A DNA stretch of 64,000 nt from contig JAESQY010000063.1 in assembly GCA_016764915.1 (NCBI GenBank), positions 24,136 to 88,135 on the forward strand, given 5' to 3'. The DNA is from Aliivibrio sp. (GTDB taxonomy: Bacteria > Pseudomonadota > Gammaproteobacteria > Enterobacterales > Vibrionaceae). A program made the position numbers and the translations under genes. Shown here piece by piece: positions 8,368 through 17,872 of the stretch (position 1 is the first letter of the stretch; each line of letters starts with the position of its first letter). The notes under the pieces are model-generated. The model did no database searches. It saw only the letters and a program-made list of their open reading frames with translations, and had not been told where the DNA came from.

Positions 8368-9948
8368 CTAGTTAATGTACTGAACCGATTGTTGACTCAT
8401 CTCGCCATTTATCTGTCTCCAGACTCCTTTTGAGTTTCGATCTCGCAATACTTCAGGAAGCAGTGCCTGCGGAAAGTTTTGATATGAGACAGGACGTAAC
8501 CAGCGATAGATGGCAGCTGAACCCACAGAAGTACTACAGCTCATTGTTGCCGAAGGGTAAGTGCCGCCATGTACCATGCTGTGACACACTTCAACACCCG
8601 TCGGCCAACCATTCAGTAATACACGTCCCACCTTATCGTTCAAAATTGAAGTGAGGCGCTCTGCTTGATAGTGGTCTTCTTCACTGCAGTGGATCGTTGC
8701 CGTTAAATGACCACCCAATTTTTTACTTAACGTTTCTAGTTGCTCGTTATCTTTACAGCTAATGATGAGCGCCTGTGGGCCAAAAATTTCATCCTCTAGA
8801 GCTGGGTTGTTTAACCAATCTTGCGCGGATATTTGATACAGTTTTGCTGTCACGCTGTTGTCATCAGAATCGCTAGTGATTTTAGTCAGATTAGGTTCTA
8901 ACTCTCTCTCTTTACACAAAGCGATGTAACTCTGTTTAATGCCTTGGGTGAGAAGGGTGTGTGATTGCTGCGAAGCAAGCAGAGACTGCGCCTGTCTGAT
9001 AAACAGATTCAGAGCTTCTCCTTCAACGGCGATGATCAAACCCGGCTTGGTACAAAATTGTCCTGCGCCCATTGTCATTGTCTGTACAAATTGCTCAGCC
9101 AGTTGAGTTGACGTTTGTTCTAACTGGTGTTTCAGCAGGTAGACCGGGTTGGTTGAGCCCAGTTCACCATAAAATGGAATCGGCTCTGGGCGAGAGCTGG
9201 CGATGTCCATTAATAGTCGTCCAACTGTTGTCGAACCAGTAAAACCGACCGCTTTAATATGGGGATGACGAACTAACTCGCTTCCCAGTTCATGGGATGT
9301 TCCTTGCAACAGAGTAAACACCCCTTCTGGAAGTTGACAAAGGGAGAGTGCATTTTTGATGCAGTGTTCGACACGTTCACTGGTGCCTGGGTGAGCTGGA
9401 TGACCTTTCATAATGACAGGGCAACCCGCAGCCAGTGCCGAGACCGTATCACCCCCTGCAGTTGAAAATGCCAATGGGAAGTTAGAAGCGCCAAACACAG
9501 CAACCGGACCGATGGCGATATTGTGTGAGCGAATGTCAGGTTTGGGTAGTGGTTGACGAGCGGCATCTGCAGTATCAATCACTGCTTGTTGCCAACCTTC
9601 ATTCAGTAAGTTGTTAGCAAACAGATTGAGTTGACCAATAGTACGACCTAATTCGCCATTAAGACGCATCTCAGGAAGGGCCGATTCAAGTTGAGCTCGA
9701 CTCACAATTTCAGCACGATTCTCTTCTAATTGTTGAGCAATAGTCTGTAAAAAAGCAGCGCGTTGTTGACTGGTCGTGGATTTATATTCTAGAAAGCAAT
9801 CTTGGGCACTTTGTGCAGCTTGATTAATTTGTTGCAGAGAATCCTGCCTAAAATCGCCAGCCAGCTTAGAACCGTCTACTGGATTAACGGCTTGGAAAAC
9901 ATCCGTAGAAAGTGTGTTTGCTGTGCTTGCTTGAGTCGTGGTTGACAT
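8368..9948 (-). CDS. Alpha-ketoglutarate semialdehyde dehydrogenase
   Basis: A 526-residue NAD(P)-dependent aldehyde dehydrogenase that oxidises 2,5-dioxovalerate to alpha-ketoglutarate, the last step of trans-4-hydroxyproline breakdown. Family marks: VAVFGASNFPLAFSTAGGD, GFTGSTTVGR, catalytic Glu in GELGSTNPV, nucleophile Cys299 in GAGQFCTKPGL, and PATM near the C-terminus. This sequence type (COG1012, KGSADH type III) is the one usually linked to hydroxyproline loci. The ATG at 9948 has AAGGA six bases upstream; an ATG two codons earlier has no room for it. It lies 49 bases after the epimerase on the same strand and is probably cotranscribed. In Pseudomonas the role is called lhpG. Confidence 0.9.
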   Translation of the reverse strand: MSTTTQASTANTLSTDVFQAVNPVDGSKLAGDFRQDSLQQINQAAQSAQDCFLEYKSTTSQQRAAFLQTIAQQLEENRAEIVSRAQLESALPEMRLNGELGRTIGQLNLFANNLLNEGWQQAVIDTADAARQPLPKPDIRSHNIAIGPVAVFGASNFPLAFSTAGGDTVSALAAGCPVIMKGHPAHPGTSERVEHCIKNALSLCQLPEGVFTLLQGTSHELGSELVRHPHIKAVGFTGSTTVGRLLMDIASSRPEPIPFYGELGSTNPVYLLKHQLEQTSTQLAEQFVQTMTMGAGQFCTKPGLIIAVEGEALNLFIRQAQSLLASQQSHTLLTQGIKQSYIALCKERELEPNLTKITSDSDDNSVTAKLYQISAQDWLNNPALEDEIFGPQALIISCKDNEQLETLSKKLGGHLTATIHCSEEDHYQAERLTSILNDKVGRVLLNGWPTGVEVCHSMVHGGTYPSATMSCSTSVGSAAIYRWLRPVSYQNFPQALLPEVLRDRNSKGVWRQINGEMSQQSVQYIN

Positions 9949-9997
9949 GGTCATTCCTTACTGTCCAAATTCATGTGTGAGTTATTTGTTATGTTAT

Positions 9998-10999
9998 TTA
10001 TTTCACTTCAAAACCAAATGCATATGGGTCATCTTCATCAACCCAGATGGTATTGTGACCAAACACTTTAGCCCAGCCCTCTACGCTTGGATTGATCCCT
10101 TCATAAGGCCCAACTTGTGCGGTGGATTCCACTCGGCCTTTAAACATGCTGCCGATAATACTTTCATGAACAAAGTCATCGCCAACCTGTAATTTACCTT
10201 TGGCATACCACTGTGCCATTCGAGCACTGGTACCTGTGCCGCATGGGGATCTATCGATTGCACGATCGCCATAAAACACGGCGTTACGAGCAACGGCTTC
10301 AGGTTGGGTTGGTTCACCCGTCCATAAAACATGAGTGACGCCATTAACCGTGGGATCTTCTGGATGAATACACTCAACTGCACTATCAACCGCTTGACGA
10401 ACGAGCGGGCTCAGCTGCAAAATTTGGTCGGTGCTGAAATGCTCTAATCCTTGATAGTTTTTCTGTGGGTCGACGATGGCGTAGTAATTTCCGCCATAAG
10501 AGACATCCACCACCAGCTCTCCCAGCGTTGGGACATTGACGACCACATCCGTATGCGCTAAATAAGAGGAAATGTTGTGAATTTTGACTGATTCGACTTT
10601 GCCATTGACTTGCTGGTATTCAATTTTAATTTGACCTGCAGGGACGTCAAGAATCAGTTGACCAGGTATTTTGGGTGTAATAATGGCGTTTTCTATGGCT
10701 GCGGTGACAGTGCCGATAGTGCCATGCCCGCACATAGGTAAGCAGCCACTGGTCTCAATAAATAGGATAGAGGCGTCGGCATTGCTAGAGCAAGGAGGCA
10801 AAACCATTGAGCCCGACATCATAGAGTGACCTCGGGGTTCAAACATTAACGCTTGTCTTATCCAGTCAAACTCTTTTAAAAAGTGCTGTCTTTTCTCGCT
10901 CATGGTATCCCCGATGAGGGGAGGGTAACCTCCAGCAACTAAACGAACAGGATTGCCGCAAGTGTGAGCATCAATACAAAAAAACGTTCCCTTTCTCAT
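9998..10999 (-). CDS. 4-hydroxyproline 2-epimerase
   Basis: A 333-residue proline racemase family enzyme that converts trans-4-hydroxy-L-proline to cis-4-hydroxy-D-proline, the first catabolic step. Both catalytic cysteines are present: Cys90 in PMCGHGTIG and the second in DRSPCGTGTSA near residue 250. A Thr in the second position would mark a 3-hydroxyproline dehydratase, so epimerase is favoured. FEPRGHSMMSG near 53-63 is the other family signature. A strong GGAGG ribosome site precedes the ATG. It is divergent from the FAD dehydrogenase gene, with an operator-like motif between. Homologues are called lhpA or hypE. Confidence 0.92.
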   Translation of the reverse strand: MRKGTFFCIDAHTCGNPVRLVAGGYPPLIGDTMSEKRQHFLKEFDWIRQALMFEPRGHSMMSGSMVLPPCSSNADASILFIETSGCLPMCGHGTIGTVTAAIENAIITPKIPGQLILDVPAGQIKIEYQQVNGKVESVKIHNISSYLAHTDVVVNVPTLGELVVDVSYGGNYYAIVDPQKNYQGLEHFSTDQILQLSPLVRQAVDSAVECIHPEDPTVNGVTHVLWTGEPTQPEAVARNAVFYGDRAIDRSPCGTGTSARMAQWYAKGKLQVGDDFVHESIIGSMFKGRVESTAQVGPYEGINPSVEGWAKVFGHNTIWVDEDDPYAFGFEVK

Positions 11000-11063
11000 T
11001 TTTTGTTCCTCCTTAACATCGCATCTTTTAAAATGTAATAATAATGTTAATATAACTCATGGT

Positions 11064-11077
11064 ATATTTTATACAAT
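11064..11077. promoter_or_regulatory. Hydroxyproline operator-like site 1
   Basis: ATATTTTATACAAT matches one side and the centre of the perfect palindrome at 12365-12384. It lies between the divergent epimerase and dehydrogenase genes, where one operator could control both. It falls just inside an alternative upstream ATG (11059) of the dehydrogenase, which argues for the later start. Confidence 0.55.
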
Positions 11078-11097
11078 CTTATTTTGGACTAAATGTG

Positions 11098-12351
11098 ATG
11101 AATAGAGATGCAAAGATAGATGTTATTATTATTGGGGGGGGTATCGTCGGTTTATGTTGCGCATACCGCTTACAAAAGAGTGGCCTAAAAACGCGACTCA
11201 TTGATAGTAAAGGAGTTGCACAAGGTTGTTCAAAAGGTAATGCAGGACACTTCGCCACAGAGCAAATATTCCCACTCTCTTCACCCGCACTGCTTCCTCA
11301 ACTGCCCAAAATGCTATTTGATCCACAAAGCCCGGTATCAATTCGTTGGCGAGATATTCTACAAACACTCCCTTGGATGTGTCGATTTCTGTTTAATGCC
11401 AGACCGAAACAATTTAGCAAAGCGACCTCTGCACTGATTGAACTTAACAAGCACTCGTTAGAGTCATGGCAACAGCTTCTCACTGAAATTGGCAAGCTGC
11501 ATATGCTCAAAGATGAGGGGTCATTATTAGTCTTTGAAACCGATAAGGCCTTTAATCGCTATCTCTCTATGTTGGATGAATTATTGCTGAACGGGGTTGA
11601 TGCCATTGTGCTTGATGGTAACGAAGCACGTCGAAAAGAACCTAATCTAAGTCATAATGTAAAATACGCGATTCTATTTCCTAGTACTGGGCATACCGTT
11701 GAGCCATACGATTTATGTATATCAATATCAGAGGCTTACCAAGGGATTGGTGGTGAGGTTGTTATTGATAAGGTTGAGGCTATCTCACTCTCTGAATCTG
11801 ATTGTCAGGTAGAAACGTCACGTTTAGGTAAGATGAGAACGGAAAAAGTTTTGCTTTCCGCAGGTGTGTGGTCTGCAAAGTTAGCCAAGCAGCTCACCAA
11901 TATTAATGCACCGCTACAAGCTGAACGTGGTTACCATTTAATGATACCCAAATCAGCGAATACGCTTTCAATGGCAGTGAGCTCTGCAGAAAGAAAGTTC
12001 ATCATGACACCAATGAGTGGAGGGTTACGTTTAGCTGGAACGGTTGAGTATGCGCATGTTGATGCGGTTGAAAATCCGCATCGTTCTACGATGTTGCATC
12101 AACATGCCAGAGCATTGATTCCGAATTTATCTCAACAGACAGGGGACGGCTGGATGGGGCCAAGACCGTCACTACCAGATTCATTACCGGTGATTGATTT
12201 AGCTTGTGATGATCGAGTGCTAATGGCATTTGGGCATCAACATCTAGGGTTGACTCAAGCAGCGTTTACCGCTGATCTTATTCTTTCTCTACATCAACAA
12301 CAACCGACGAAAATCGAGATTAAACCATATTCTATTTCTCGTTTTATTTAA
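11098..12351 (+). CDS. FAD-dependent D-hydroxyproline dehydrogenase (DadA-like)
   Basis: A 417-residue DAO-family flavoprotein. The N-terminal dinucleotide-binding motif is VIIIGGGIVGLCCAYRLQ; RGYHLMIP and the C-terminal GHQHLGLTQA belong to the D-amino-acid dehydrogenase group. In this context it should oxidise cis-4-hydroxy-D-proline to pyrroline-4-hydroxy-2-carboxylate. The single-chain form contrasts with the three-subunit LhpBEF of Pseudomonas. I prefer ATG 11098 over ATG 11059 because the 13 extra residues are not homologous and overlap an operator-like site. The exact substrate is inferred from neighbours. Confidence 0.85.
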   Translation: MNRDAKIDVIIIGGGIVGLCCAYRLQKSGLKTRLIDSKGVAQGCSKGNAGHFATEQIFPLSSPALLPQLPKMLFDPQSPVSIRWRDILQTLPWMCRFLFNARPKQFSKATSALIELNKHSLESWQQLLTEIGKLHMLKDEGSLLVFETDKAFNRYLSMLDELLLNGVDAIVLDGNEARRKEPNLSHNVKYAILFPSTGHTVEPYDLCISISEAYQGIGGEVVIDKVEAISLSESDCQVETSRLGKMRTEKVLLSAGVWSAKLAKQLTNINAPLQAERGYHLMIPKSANTLSMAVSSAERKFIMTPMSGGLRLAGTVEYAHVDAVENPHRSTMLHQHARALIPNLSQQTGDGWMGPRPSLPDSLPVIDLACDDRVLMAFGHQHLGLTQAAFTADLILSLHQQQPTKIEIKPYSISRFI

Positions 12352-12364
12352 AAAAACTGCATAA

Positions 12365-12384
12365 TTATATTGTATACAATATAA
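12365..12384. promoter_or_regulatory. Hydroxyproline operator site 2, perfect palindrome
   Basis: A perfect 20-bp palindrome centred on TTGTATACAA, 113 bases before the binding-protein gene. Its AT-rich form around a short conserved core fits GntR/FCD regulators. Related copies lie at 11064, 13634 and 24805. Confidence 0.7.
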
Positions 12385-12496
12385 AATGCTGATAGTTTCG
12401 TTAACGATTCATTAACATTATCAAAAATAAAATAGCAAATATACGCTTGAACGCAGTAATGAATAAGCGTTAATTAAATTAAAACGGAGAAGGTCA

Positions 12497-13573
12497 ATGT
12501 TAAAGAGTATCAAGATAAAGCCTTACATCTTGCTTCCAGTGTTTTTAGGAGCTGCGTTTAGCGCCGTCGGTGCAGATAAGTTAACCGTAGTATCTTGGGG
12601 GGGGGCATTTACCAAGAGTCAGGTAGAGGCCTATCACAAACCATTTATTGAAGCGACAGGGGTTCAAATCATTTCTGAAGATTTTAACGGCGGCTTAGCA
12701 GAAATTAAAGCGCAGGTAGAGTCTGGCAATGTGATATGGGATCTTGTCTCTTTAGATAAGCCAGACATTGTACGAGGTTGTGCGGAAGGTCTGCTAGAAA
12801 CGTTTGACCCATCTCTTTTACCTGCCGGTGCAGATGGGACTCCGGCCAAAGATGACTTTATTGATGGGGCAGTTCATGAGTGTGCAGTGAACTCGATTGT
12901 TGTATCAACAATCCTTGCTATTAATGAAGACCAATTTAAAGGCAAAGCGAAACCAAGCAAGATGACCGACCTTTTTGATCTAAAAACATTTCCCGGTCGT
13001 CGTGGTTTGCAGAAAATCCCGCAAGGTAATATGGAGTGGGCACTGTTAGCCGATGGCGTAGCACCGCAGGATGTCTATGCTCAGTTGGAAACTCGTGAAG
13101 GTCGTGATCGCGCGTTTAGTAAACTGAATACCATCAAAGAGCATGTATTTTGGTGGACAACAGGCGCTCAAGCACCACAAATGTTAGCGGATGGCGAAGT
13201 GGTTATTTCGTCTGCGTTTAATGGTCGTATCTCGAATGCTAAACGCGATGAAAATCAGCCATTTAAAATCATTTGGGATCGTCAAATGGGTTACATGAAC
13301 GGTTGGGTTATTCCAAAAGGCAGTAAGAATTTAGAGCGCGCGATTGAGTTTATTGTGCTTTCATCTAAAACTAAGCCATTGGCAGATCAAGCAAAATACA
13401 TTTCATATGGTCCAACACGTAAATCATCGACCATCAATATGGATAAAGCACTGTTAGACACTCTTCCAACAGCTCCTCAAAACTTTGAAACCGCTTTTTT
13501 AGTGAATGACGAGTGGTGGGGCGATTATGCGGATGAGTTAAACGAAGAGTTTAATACTTGGTTAGCTAAGTAA
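12497..13573 (+). CDS. ABC transporter periplasmic binding protein, polyamine type
   Basis: A 358-residue PotD/PotF-like binding protein. A signal peptide (about 26 residues, cleaved after SAVGA) is followed by KLTVVSWGGAF, typical of the group, and the family motif GYMNGWVIPKGSKN. It is the binding component of the importer encoded downstream. Family members take up polyamines or other small cationic or amino-acid-like compounds. Its place between hydroxyproline enzymes makes hydroxyproline or a hydroxyproline betaine the likelier substrate, but that is inference. The ribosome site AAACGGAGAAGG is strong, and a terminator follows, as expected for a highly expressed binding protein. Confidence 0.88.
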   Translation: MLKSIKIKPYILLPVFLGAAFSAVGADKLTVVSWGGAFTKSQVEAYHKPFIEATGVQIISEDFNGGLAEIKAQVESGNVIWDLVSLDKPDIVRGCAEGLLETFDPSLLPAGADGTPAKDDFIDGAVHECAVNSIVVSTILAINEDQFKGKAKPSKMTDLFDLKTFPGRRGLQKIPQGNMEWALLADGVAPQDVYAQLETREGRDRAFSKLNTIKEHVFWWTTGAQAPQMLADGEVVISSAFNGRISNAKRDENQPFKIIWDRQMGYMNGWVIPKGSKNLERAIEFIVLSSKTKPLADQAKYISYGPTRKSSTINMDKALLDTLPTAPQNFETAFLVNDEWWGDYADELNEEFNTWLAK

Positions 13574-13587
13574 GAGACAGAGATTGA

Positions 13588-13628
13588 TGGAGGCGCTGTT
13601 CTATTTTGAATAGACGCTTCCATTTTTT
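13588..13628 (+). terminator. Terminator or attenuator after binding-protein gene
   Basis: Outer arms TGGAGGCG / CGCTTCCA (one G-U pair) and inner arms TCTATT / AATAGA form a two-part hairpin, followed by six T. It probably limits read-through so that the binding protein is made in excess over the downstream genes. Confidence 0.75.
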
Positions 13629-13633
13629 AAGAG

Positions 13634-13656
13634 GGATATTTTTGTATAAAATATCC
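13634..13656. promoter_or_regulatory. Hydroxyproline operator-like site 3
   Basis: Nine-base inverted arms GGATATTTT / AAAATATCC around TGTAT. The centre matches 13 of 16 bases of the perfect palindrome at 12365. It lies 22 bases before the deaminase start, suggesting a separate regulated promoter after the terminator. Confidence 0.55.
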
Positions 13657-13678
13657 AATATTAAGGAAGGGACATAAC

Positions 13679-14590
13679 ATGAAAATTAATTGGAAAGGCG
13701 TATACCCAGCCGTTAGTACACAGTTCAATGCCGATCAATCACTGAACTTTGAGGCGACTCAAACAGTGATCGATAATCAAATAAACGATGGTGTGGATGG
13801 GATTATATGCCTAGGTACAGTTGGTGAAAACTGCTCATTACTGCCAGAAGAGAAGAGACAAGTTCTAACCGCTGCGCATGAAGTGGTTGCTGGTCGTGTT
13901 CCTTTGATTGCGGGCACAGCAGAATCAAGAACTGAAGGCTCAATTGAATACATGCAAGATGCCCTTAAAATAGGTATTGATGGTTGTATGGTAATGCCTG
14001 CAATGGTCTACCGCACTTCTCAGCGCGAAACCGAAGTTTACTACTCAACATTAGCCGAAGCGACACCTGAAATGCCAATGATGATCTACAACAATCCGGT
14101 GTCATACGGTGTGGATGTTGGTCTAAGTAGCATGGAAAAGTTGGCAAAATTTGACAACATTGTGGCGATTAAAGAGTCCACCACCGATACTCGCCGTATT
14201 ACTGAGTTATACAACAAGTTCAATGATCGTTTTACTATTTTTTGTGGTGTGGATGATATCGCTCTTGAGTCACTTATGTTGGGTGTCACCGGTTGGATTT
14301 CTGGTTTGACTAACGCCTTCCCGAAAGAGTCTGTTGCAATTTATCGGCTAGCATCACAGGGCCGTTACGCTGAAGCATTGGAAATTTACCGTTGGTTCCT
14401 ACCACTATTAAAACTGGACACCATCCCGACATTGGTTCAGTGCATTAAGTTAGCTGAGCAAGTATGTGGCCGAGGATCTGAAGTGGTTCGTGCTCCGCGT
14501 TTGGTTTTAGAAGGCGCTGAGCGTGATGCGGTTATTCGTCTCGTTGAAGAGTCTATGGCAACACGTCCTGATCTTAATAAGTACTTGTAA
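13679..14590 (+). CDS. DapA-family 1-pyrroline-4-hydroxy-2-carboxylate deaminase
   Basis: A 303-residue class I aldolase-like lyase. Visible are the phosphate/carboxylate-binding GTVGENCSL near 46, Tyr137 in MIYNNP and Schiff-base Lys165 in AIKEST, as in dihydrodipicolinate synthase. In hydroxyproline clusters this relative deaminates and dehydrates pyrroline-4-hydroxy-2-carboxylate to alpha-ketoglutarate semialdehyde, linking the upstream dehydrogenase to the semialdehyde dehydrogenase. The general fold assignment is certain; the specific reaction rests on context. The ribosome site AAGGAAGGG is strong. Confidence 0.88.
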   Translation: MKINWKGVYPAVSTQFNADQSLNFEATQTVIDNQINDGVDGIICLGTVGENCSLLPEEKRQVLTAAHEVVAGRVPLIAGTAESRTEGSIEYMQDALKIGIDGCMVMPAMVYRTSQRETEVYYSTLAEATPEMPMMIYNNPVSYGVDVGLSSMEKLAKFDNIVAIKESTTDTRRITELYNKFNDRFTIFCGVDDIALESLMLGVTGWISGLTNAFPKESVAIYRLASQGRYAEALEIYRWFLPLLKLDTIPTLVQCIKLAEQVCGRGSEVVRAPRLVLEGAERDAVIRLVEESMATRPDLNKYL

Positions 14591-14613
14591 TCTCTGGTTA
14601 TGAGCTGAGTGAT

Positions 14614-14638
14614 ATGGGTAGAGTTAAAGGCTACCCAT
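14614..14638 (+). terminator. Weak hairpin between deaminase and ATPase genes
   Basis: ATGGGTAG and CTACCCAT pair perfectly around a nine-base loop, followed by TTTAATT rather than a good T tract. It may act as an attenuator or RNA-stabilising hairpin. Confidence 0.45.
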
Positions 14639-14665
14639 TTAATTATGAATAATTAAGAGGCAGTG

Positions 14666-15750
14666 ATGAATAGTCAGTATGTGAGTTTTAAACAAGTTCA
14701 AAAGACCTACGATGGTGAGCAGCTGGTGGTTAAAAACTTTAACCTTGATATTGCAGAAGGGGAGTTTGTCACCATGCTTGGGCCGTCGGGTTCGGGTAAA
14801 ACAACCTGTTTAATGATGTTAGCGGGTTTTGAAACTGCCACGAATGGCGAGATCTACATTGACCAAGTTGCGGTGAATAATTTAGCACCTCATAAACGTG
14901 ACATTGGTATGGTGTTTCAAAACTATGCTTTGTTCCCTCATATGACGTTGCAGAAAATTTGGCCTTTCCACTGAAAGCACGAAAAATGACGGCTGATGTC
15001 ATTGATAAAAAAGTAAAAGATGTTTTAGAGATGGTCGAACTTGGTCATGTTGCCAGTCGTCGACCGGGACAGCTTTCTGGTGGGCAGCAACAGCGAGTGG
15101 CATTGGCCCGAGCTTTAGTGTTCGAGCCAAAACTAGTACTAATGGATGAACCGCTAGGCGCATTGGATAAACAGCTTCGTGAGCAGATGCAGTATGAGAT
15201 AAAACGTCTGCATGAAAAACTGGGCATTACTATTTTATACGTTACCCACGATCAGACTGAAGCGCTTACCATGTCCGATAGAATTGCAGTTTTTAATGAC
15301 GGCATGGTGCAACAACTCGCCAGTCCAACGGATCTGTATGAACACCCTGAAAATACATTTGTTGCTCAGTTTATTGGCGAAAATAATCAACTTGATGGTC
15401 ATGTTGATGAGTTTAACAGTGATCATTGCGTCATTAACATCGCTGGCGAAAAAGTAAAAGCGAGAGCGGTGAAGGTCAACCAGGTTGGTGAGAAAAGTAC
15501 TTTGTCGATCAGGCCGGAAAAAGTAGTAGTTGATCCAGAAAGCGGGGAATTTGACAATATTTTTCAAGCTAAAACCCAAGAAGTTATCTACCACGGTGAT
15601 CATTTAAGATTGGTCGTTGAGTTATTAGGAAATCGTAATTTTGTGGTTAAAGTGCCTAATAATTCCGATCATAACTTAATGATTGGTGAAACAATTTCGG
15701 TGGGATGGTCAAGCCATGATTGCCACGCATTGAACGCGGTAGCAAGTTAA
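14666..15750 (+). pseudogene. ABC transporter ATPase, PotA type, frameshifted
   Basis: ATPase of the polyamine-type importer, interrupted by a one-base frameshift. Bases 14666-14950 encode the N-terminus with Walker A GPSGSGKTT and the Q-loop region VFQNYALFPHMT; the frame then closes at 14972-14974. The remaining frame, open to 15750, resumes exactly where expected (AENLAFPLKAR) and carries signature LSGGQQQR, Walker B VLMDEPLGALD, the H-loop and a C-terminal TOBE-like domain. Restoring one base near 14945-14950 would give about 362 residues, the family length. ATG 14666 has AAGAGG six bases upstream. As it stands the protein is split, so the importer should be inactive unless this is a sequencing error or frameshifting occurs. 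Confidence 0.88.
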
Positions 15751-15789
15751 TTTGATTGTTCTAATTCAACTGAAAGCAAGGAGAGATGT

Positions 15790-17070
15790 ATGTGCCAGGA
15801 GTTGGCGAGTTTGTCATCTGTAGTGGATGTACAAGAGTCATTAAAAGAAGATCAGAGCAAACTGAAACAGAATTTGCAAAAAGCAGAGCGAAAAAAACGC
15901 ATACGTTCTCTGATGCTAACGCTACCAATGTTAGCGTTTATTATGGTGACTTTTGTGGTGCCTATAGCAGAAATGCTGTATCGCAGTATCGATAATCCAC
16001 TGATCGCAAAAAACCTGCCTAATACGGTAAAATCACTTTCACAGTGGGATCAACAGAGTTTGCCGGCCAAAGAAAGTTATGAAGTACTGGCCAAAGAGCT
16101 CATCACATTATATCGCAGTAAAACCTTACCGCCATTGGCCAGTCGTTTGAACATTGAAGTGGCGGGAATGCGCAGTTTGATGATGAAAACAGGCAGAAAG
16201 CTGAGTAATACTCAACAGATTAGTGATTATCAAACGGTGATGATAACAATTGATAAACGCTGGCAAAATATGGACTATTGGGGAGCGATTAAAAACTTAA
16301 GTTCTAGATTCACCATGAATTATTATTTGGCGGCATTAGATTTTCGTCAAGATGCGCAGGGCGAGATTGTGGCTCAACCTGAACATCGTCAAGTCTATGT
16401 TGACCTTTTCCTCAAAACCATTGGATTGTCCATGCTGATAACCGGTGTCTGTCTATTGTTAGGCTATCCTCTGGCTTATCTGTTAGCCACATTGCCAGAC
16501 AGCAAATCCAATTTATTATTGATTTTAGTTCTACTCCCTTTTTGGACCTCACTTCTTGTTAGAACGACATCTTGGATTGTAATACTGCAGATGCAAGGTG
16601 TTGTGAATGATCTTTTGCTTTACGTTGGCATTATTACCGAACGAATACAGCTGGTTCATAATACGTTTGGTACTGTGGTCGCCATGGTGCATATTCTGCT
16701 GCCCTTTATGATTTTGCCACTTTATAGCGTTATGAAAGGAATATCATCAGACTATTTTCGTGCTGCTCGATCCCTTGGTGCAACGCCAACGGTCGCGTTT
16801 GTGAAAGCATACATGCCACTGACCATGTCAGGCGTAGGCGCAGGGGTATTATTGACCTTCATTTTGTCGATTGGTTTTTATATTACACCCGCGTTAGTTG
16901 GAGGAAGAAGTGGACAGATGATCTCAAACTTTATCGCGTATCACATGCAAACTTCTTTAAATTGGGGTATGGCCTCAGCGTTGGGGGCGATCTTGCTGTT
17001 GGGTGTTTTAGTGATGTTCTATCTGTTTAATCGAATTGTTGGTATCAATAATATTAAAGTGGGTGGTTAA
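15790..17070 (+). CDS. ABC transporter permease, PotB type, with N-terminal extension
   Basis: A 426-residue inner-membrane permease. A charged, probably cytoplasmic N-terminus (about 40 residues) and one transmembrane segment are followed by about 130 extra-membrane residues, then the usual six-helix core with the EAA loop near 315 (YFRAARSLGATPTVAFVKAYMPL). The long loop after the first helix makes it larger than E. coli PotB (about 285). It is followed directly by the second permease and pairs with it as the importer channel. Confidence 0.88.
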   Translation: MCQELASLSSVVDVQESLKEDQSKLKQNLQKAERKKRIRSLMLTLPMLAFIMVTFVVPIAEMLYRSIDNPLIAKNLPNTVKSLSQWDQQSLPAKESYEVLAKELITLYRSKTLPPLASRLNIEVAGMRSLMMKTGRKLSNTQQISDYQTVMITIDKRWQNMDYWGAIKNLSSRFTMNYYLAALDFRQDAQGEIVAQPEHRQVYVDLFLKTIGLSMLITGVCLLLGYPLAYLLATLPDSKSNLLLILVLLPFWTSLLVRTTSWIVILQMQGVVNDLLLYVGIITERIQLVHNTFGTVVAMVHILLPFMILPLYSVMKGISSDYFRAARSLGATPTVAFVKAYMPLTMSGVGAGVLLTFILSIGFYITPALVGGRSGQMISNFIAYHMQTSLNWGMASALGAILLLGVLVMFYLFNRIVGINNIKVGG

Positions 17071-17071
17071 G

Positions 17072-17872
17072 ATGGCGTTACCAAAATATTGCACTCCTAT
17101 GGAGAGAGTCGGTTTTGCAGGCTTTAGGATCTTCTGTGCAGCCGTGCTGTTTTTCCTTGTGGCACCTATTATTATTATTGTGCCACTCTCGTTTAATGCG
17201 ACACCCTATTTTTCGTTTACCGAAGGTATGTTAACGCTTGACCCTTCTGCTTACTCATTGCGGTGGTATCAAGATATGATTGATAATCCGCAGTGGTTTA
17301 CCGCACTTAAAAACAGTACCTATATTGCGGTTGCGGCGACAATCATCTCAACGGTATTAGGCACGATTGCTGCGCTAGGGTTAGCCAACAGCAAAATGCC
17401 ATTTCGTAATACAGTGTTGGCATTGTTGATATCGCCGATGATCGTCCCAGTGATTATTTCAGCGGCAGGTATGTATTTTTTCTATACACGTTTTGGTCTG
17501 TCACAAACCTACCTTGGTATTATCTTGGCGCACGCTGCGCTGGGGACCCCATTCGTCGTGATTACGGTGACCGCAACCCTGTCTGGTTTTGACCATAGTT
17601 TGGTACGCGCGGGGGCCAGTCTTGGCGCAACACCTGTGTATACTTTCTTTAAAGTGACTTTTCCGCTTATAAGGCCTGGCGTTATCTCTGGTGGGTTGTT
17701 TGCTTTTGGCACCTCATTTGATGAAGTGGTGGTTGCACTCTTTATTGCTGGAGTGGAGCAAAGGACAATACCTCGACAGATGTGGTCTGGGATACGTGAG
17801 CAGATCAGTCCGACTATTTTGGCCGTTGCGAGTGTGTTGATTTTGATGTCGGTAATGTTGCTGCTGACTTGA
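17072..17872 (+). CDS. ABC transporter permease, PotC type, probably cut short by a TGA
   Basis: A 266-residue permease with about six transmembrane helices and an EAA loop (LVRAGASLGATPVYTFFKVTFPL). ATG 17072 follows the upstream stop by one base, with GGGTGG as ribosome site. After LLLT the frame meets TGA (17870-17872), yet in the same frame the next 14 codons read ELLRRRNAKLRGLS before TAA at 17915-17917. That basic tail is what PotC-like permeases normally end with, so TGA appears to have replaced a sense codon. Losing only the tail may leave a partly working protein. Confidence 0.85.
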   Translation: MALPKYCTPMERVGFAGFRIFCAAVLFFLVAPIIIIVPLSFNATPYFSFTEGMLTLDPSAYSLRWYQDMIDNPQWFTALKNSTYIAVAATIISTVLGTIAALGLANSKMPFRNTVLALLISPMIVPVIISAAGMYFFYTRFGLSQTYLGIILAHAALGTPFVVITVTATLSGFDHSLVRAGASLGATPVYTFFKVTFPLIRPGVISGGLFAFGTSFDEVVVALFIAGVEQRTIPRQMWSGIREQISPTILAVASVLILMSVMLLLT

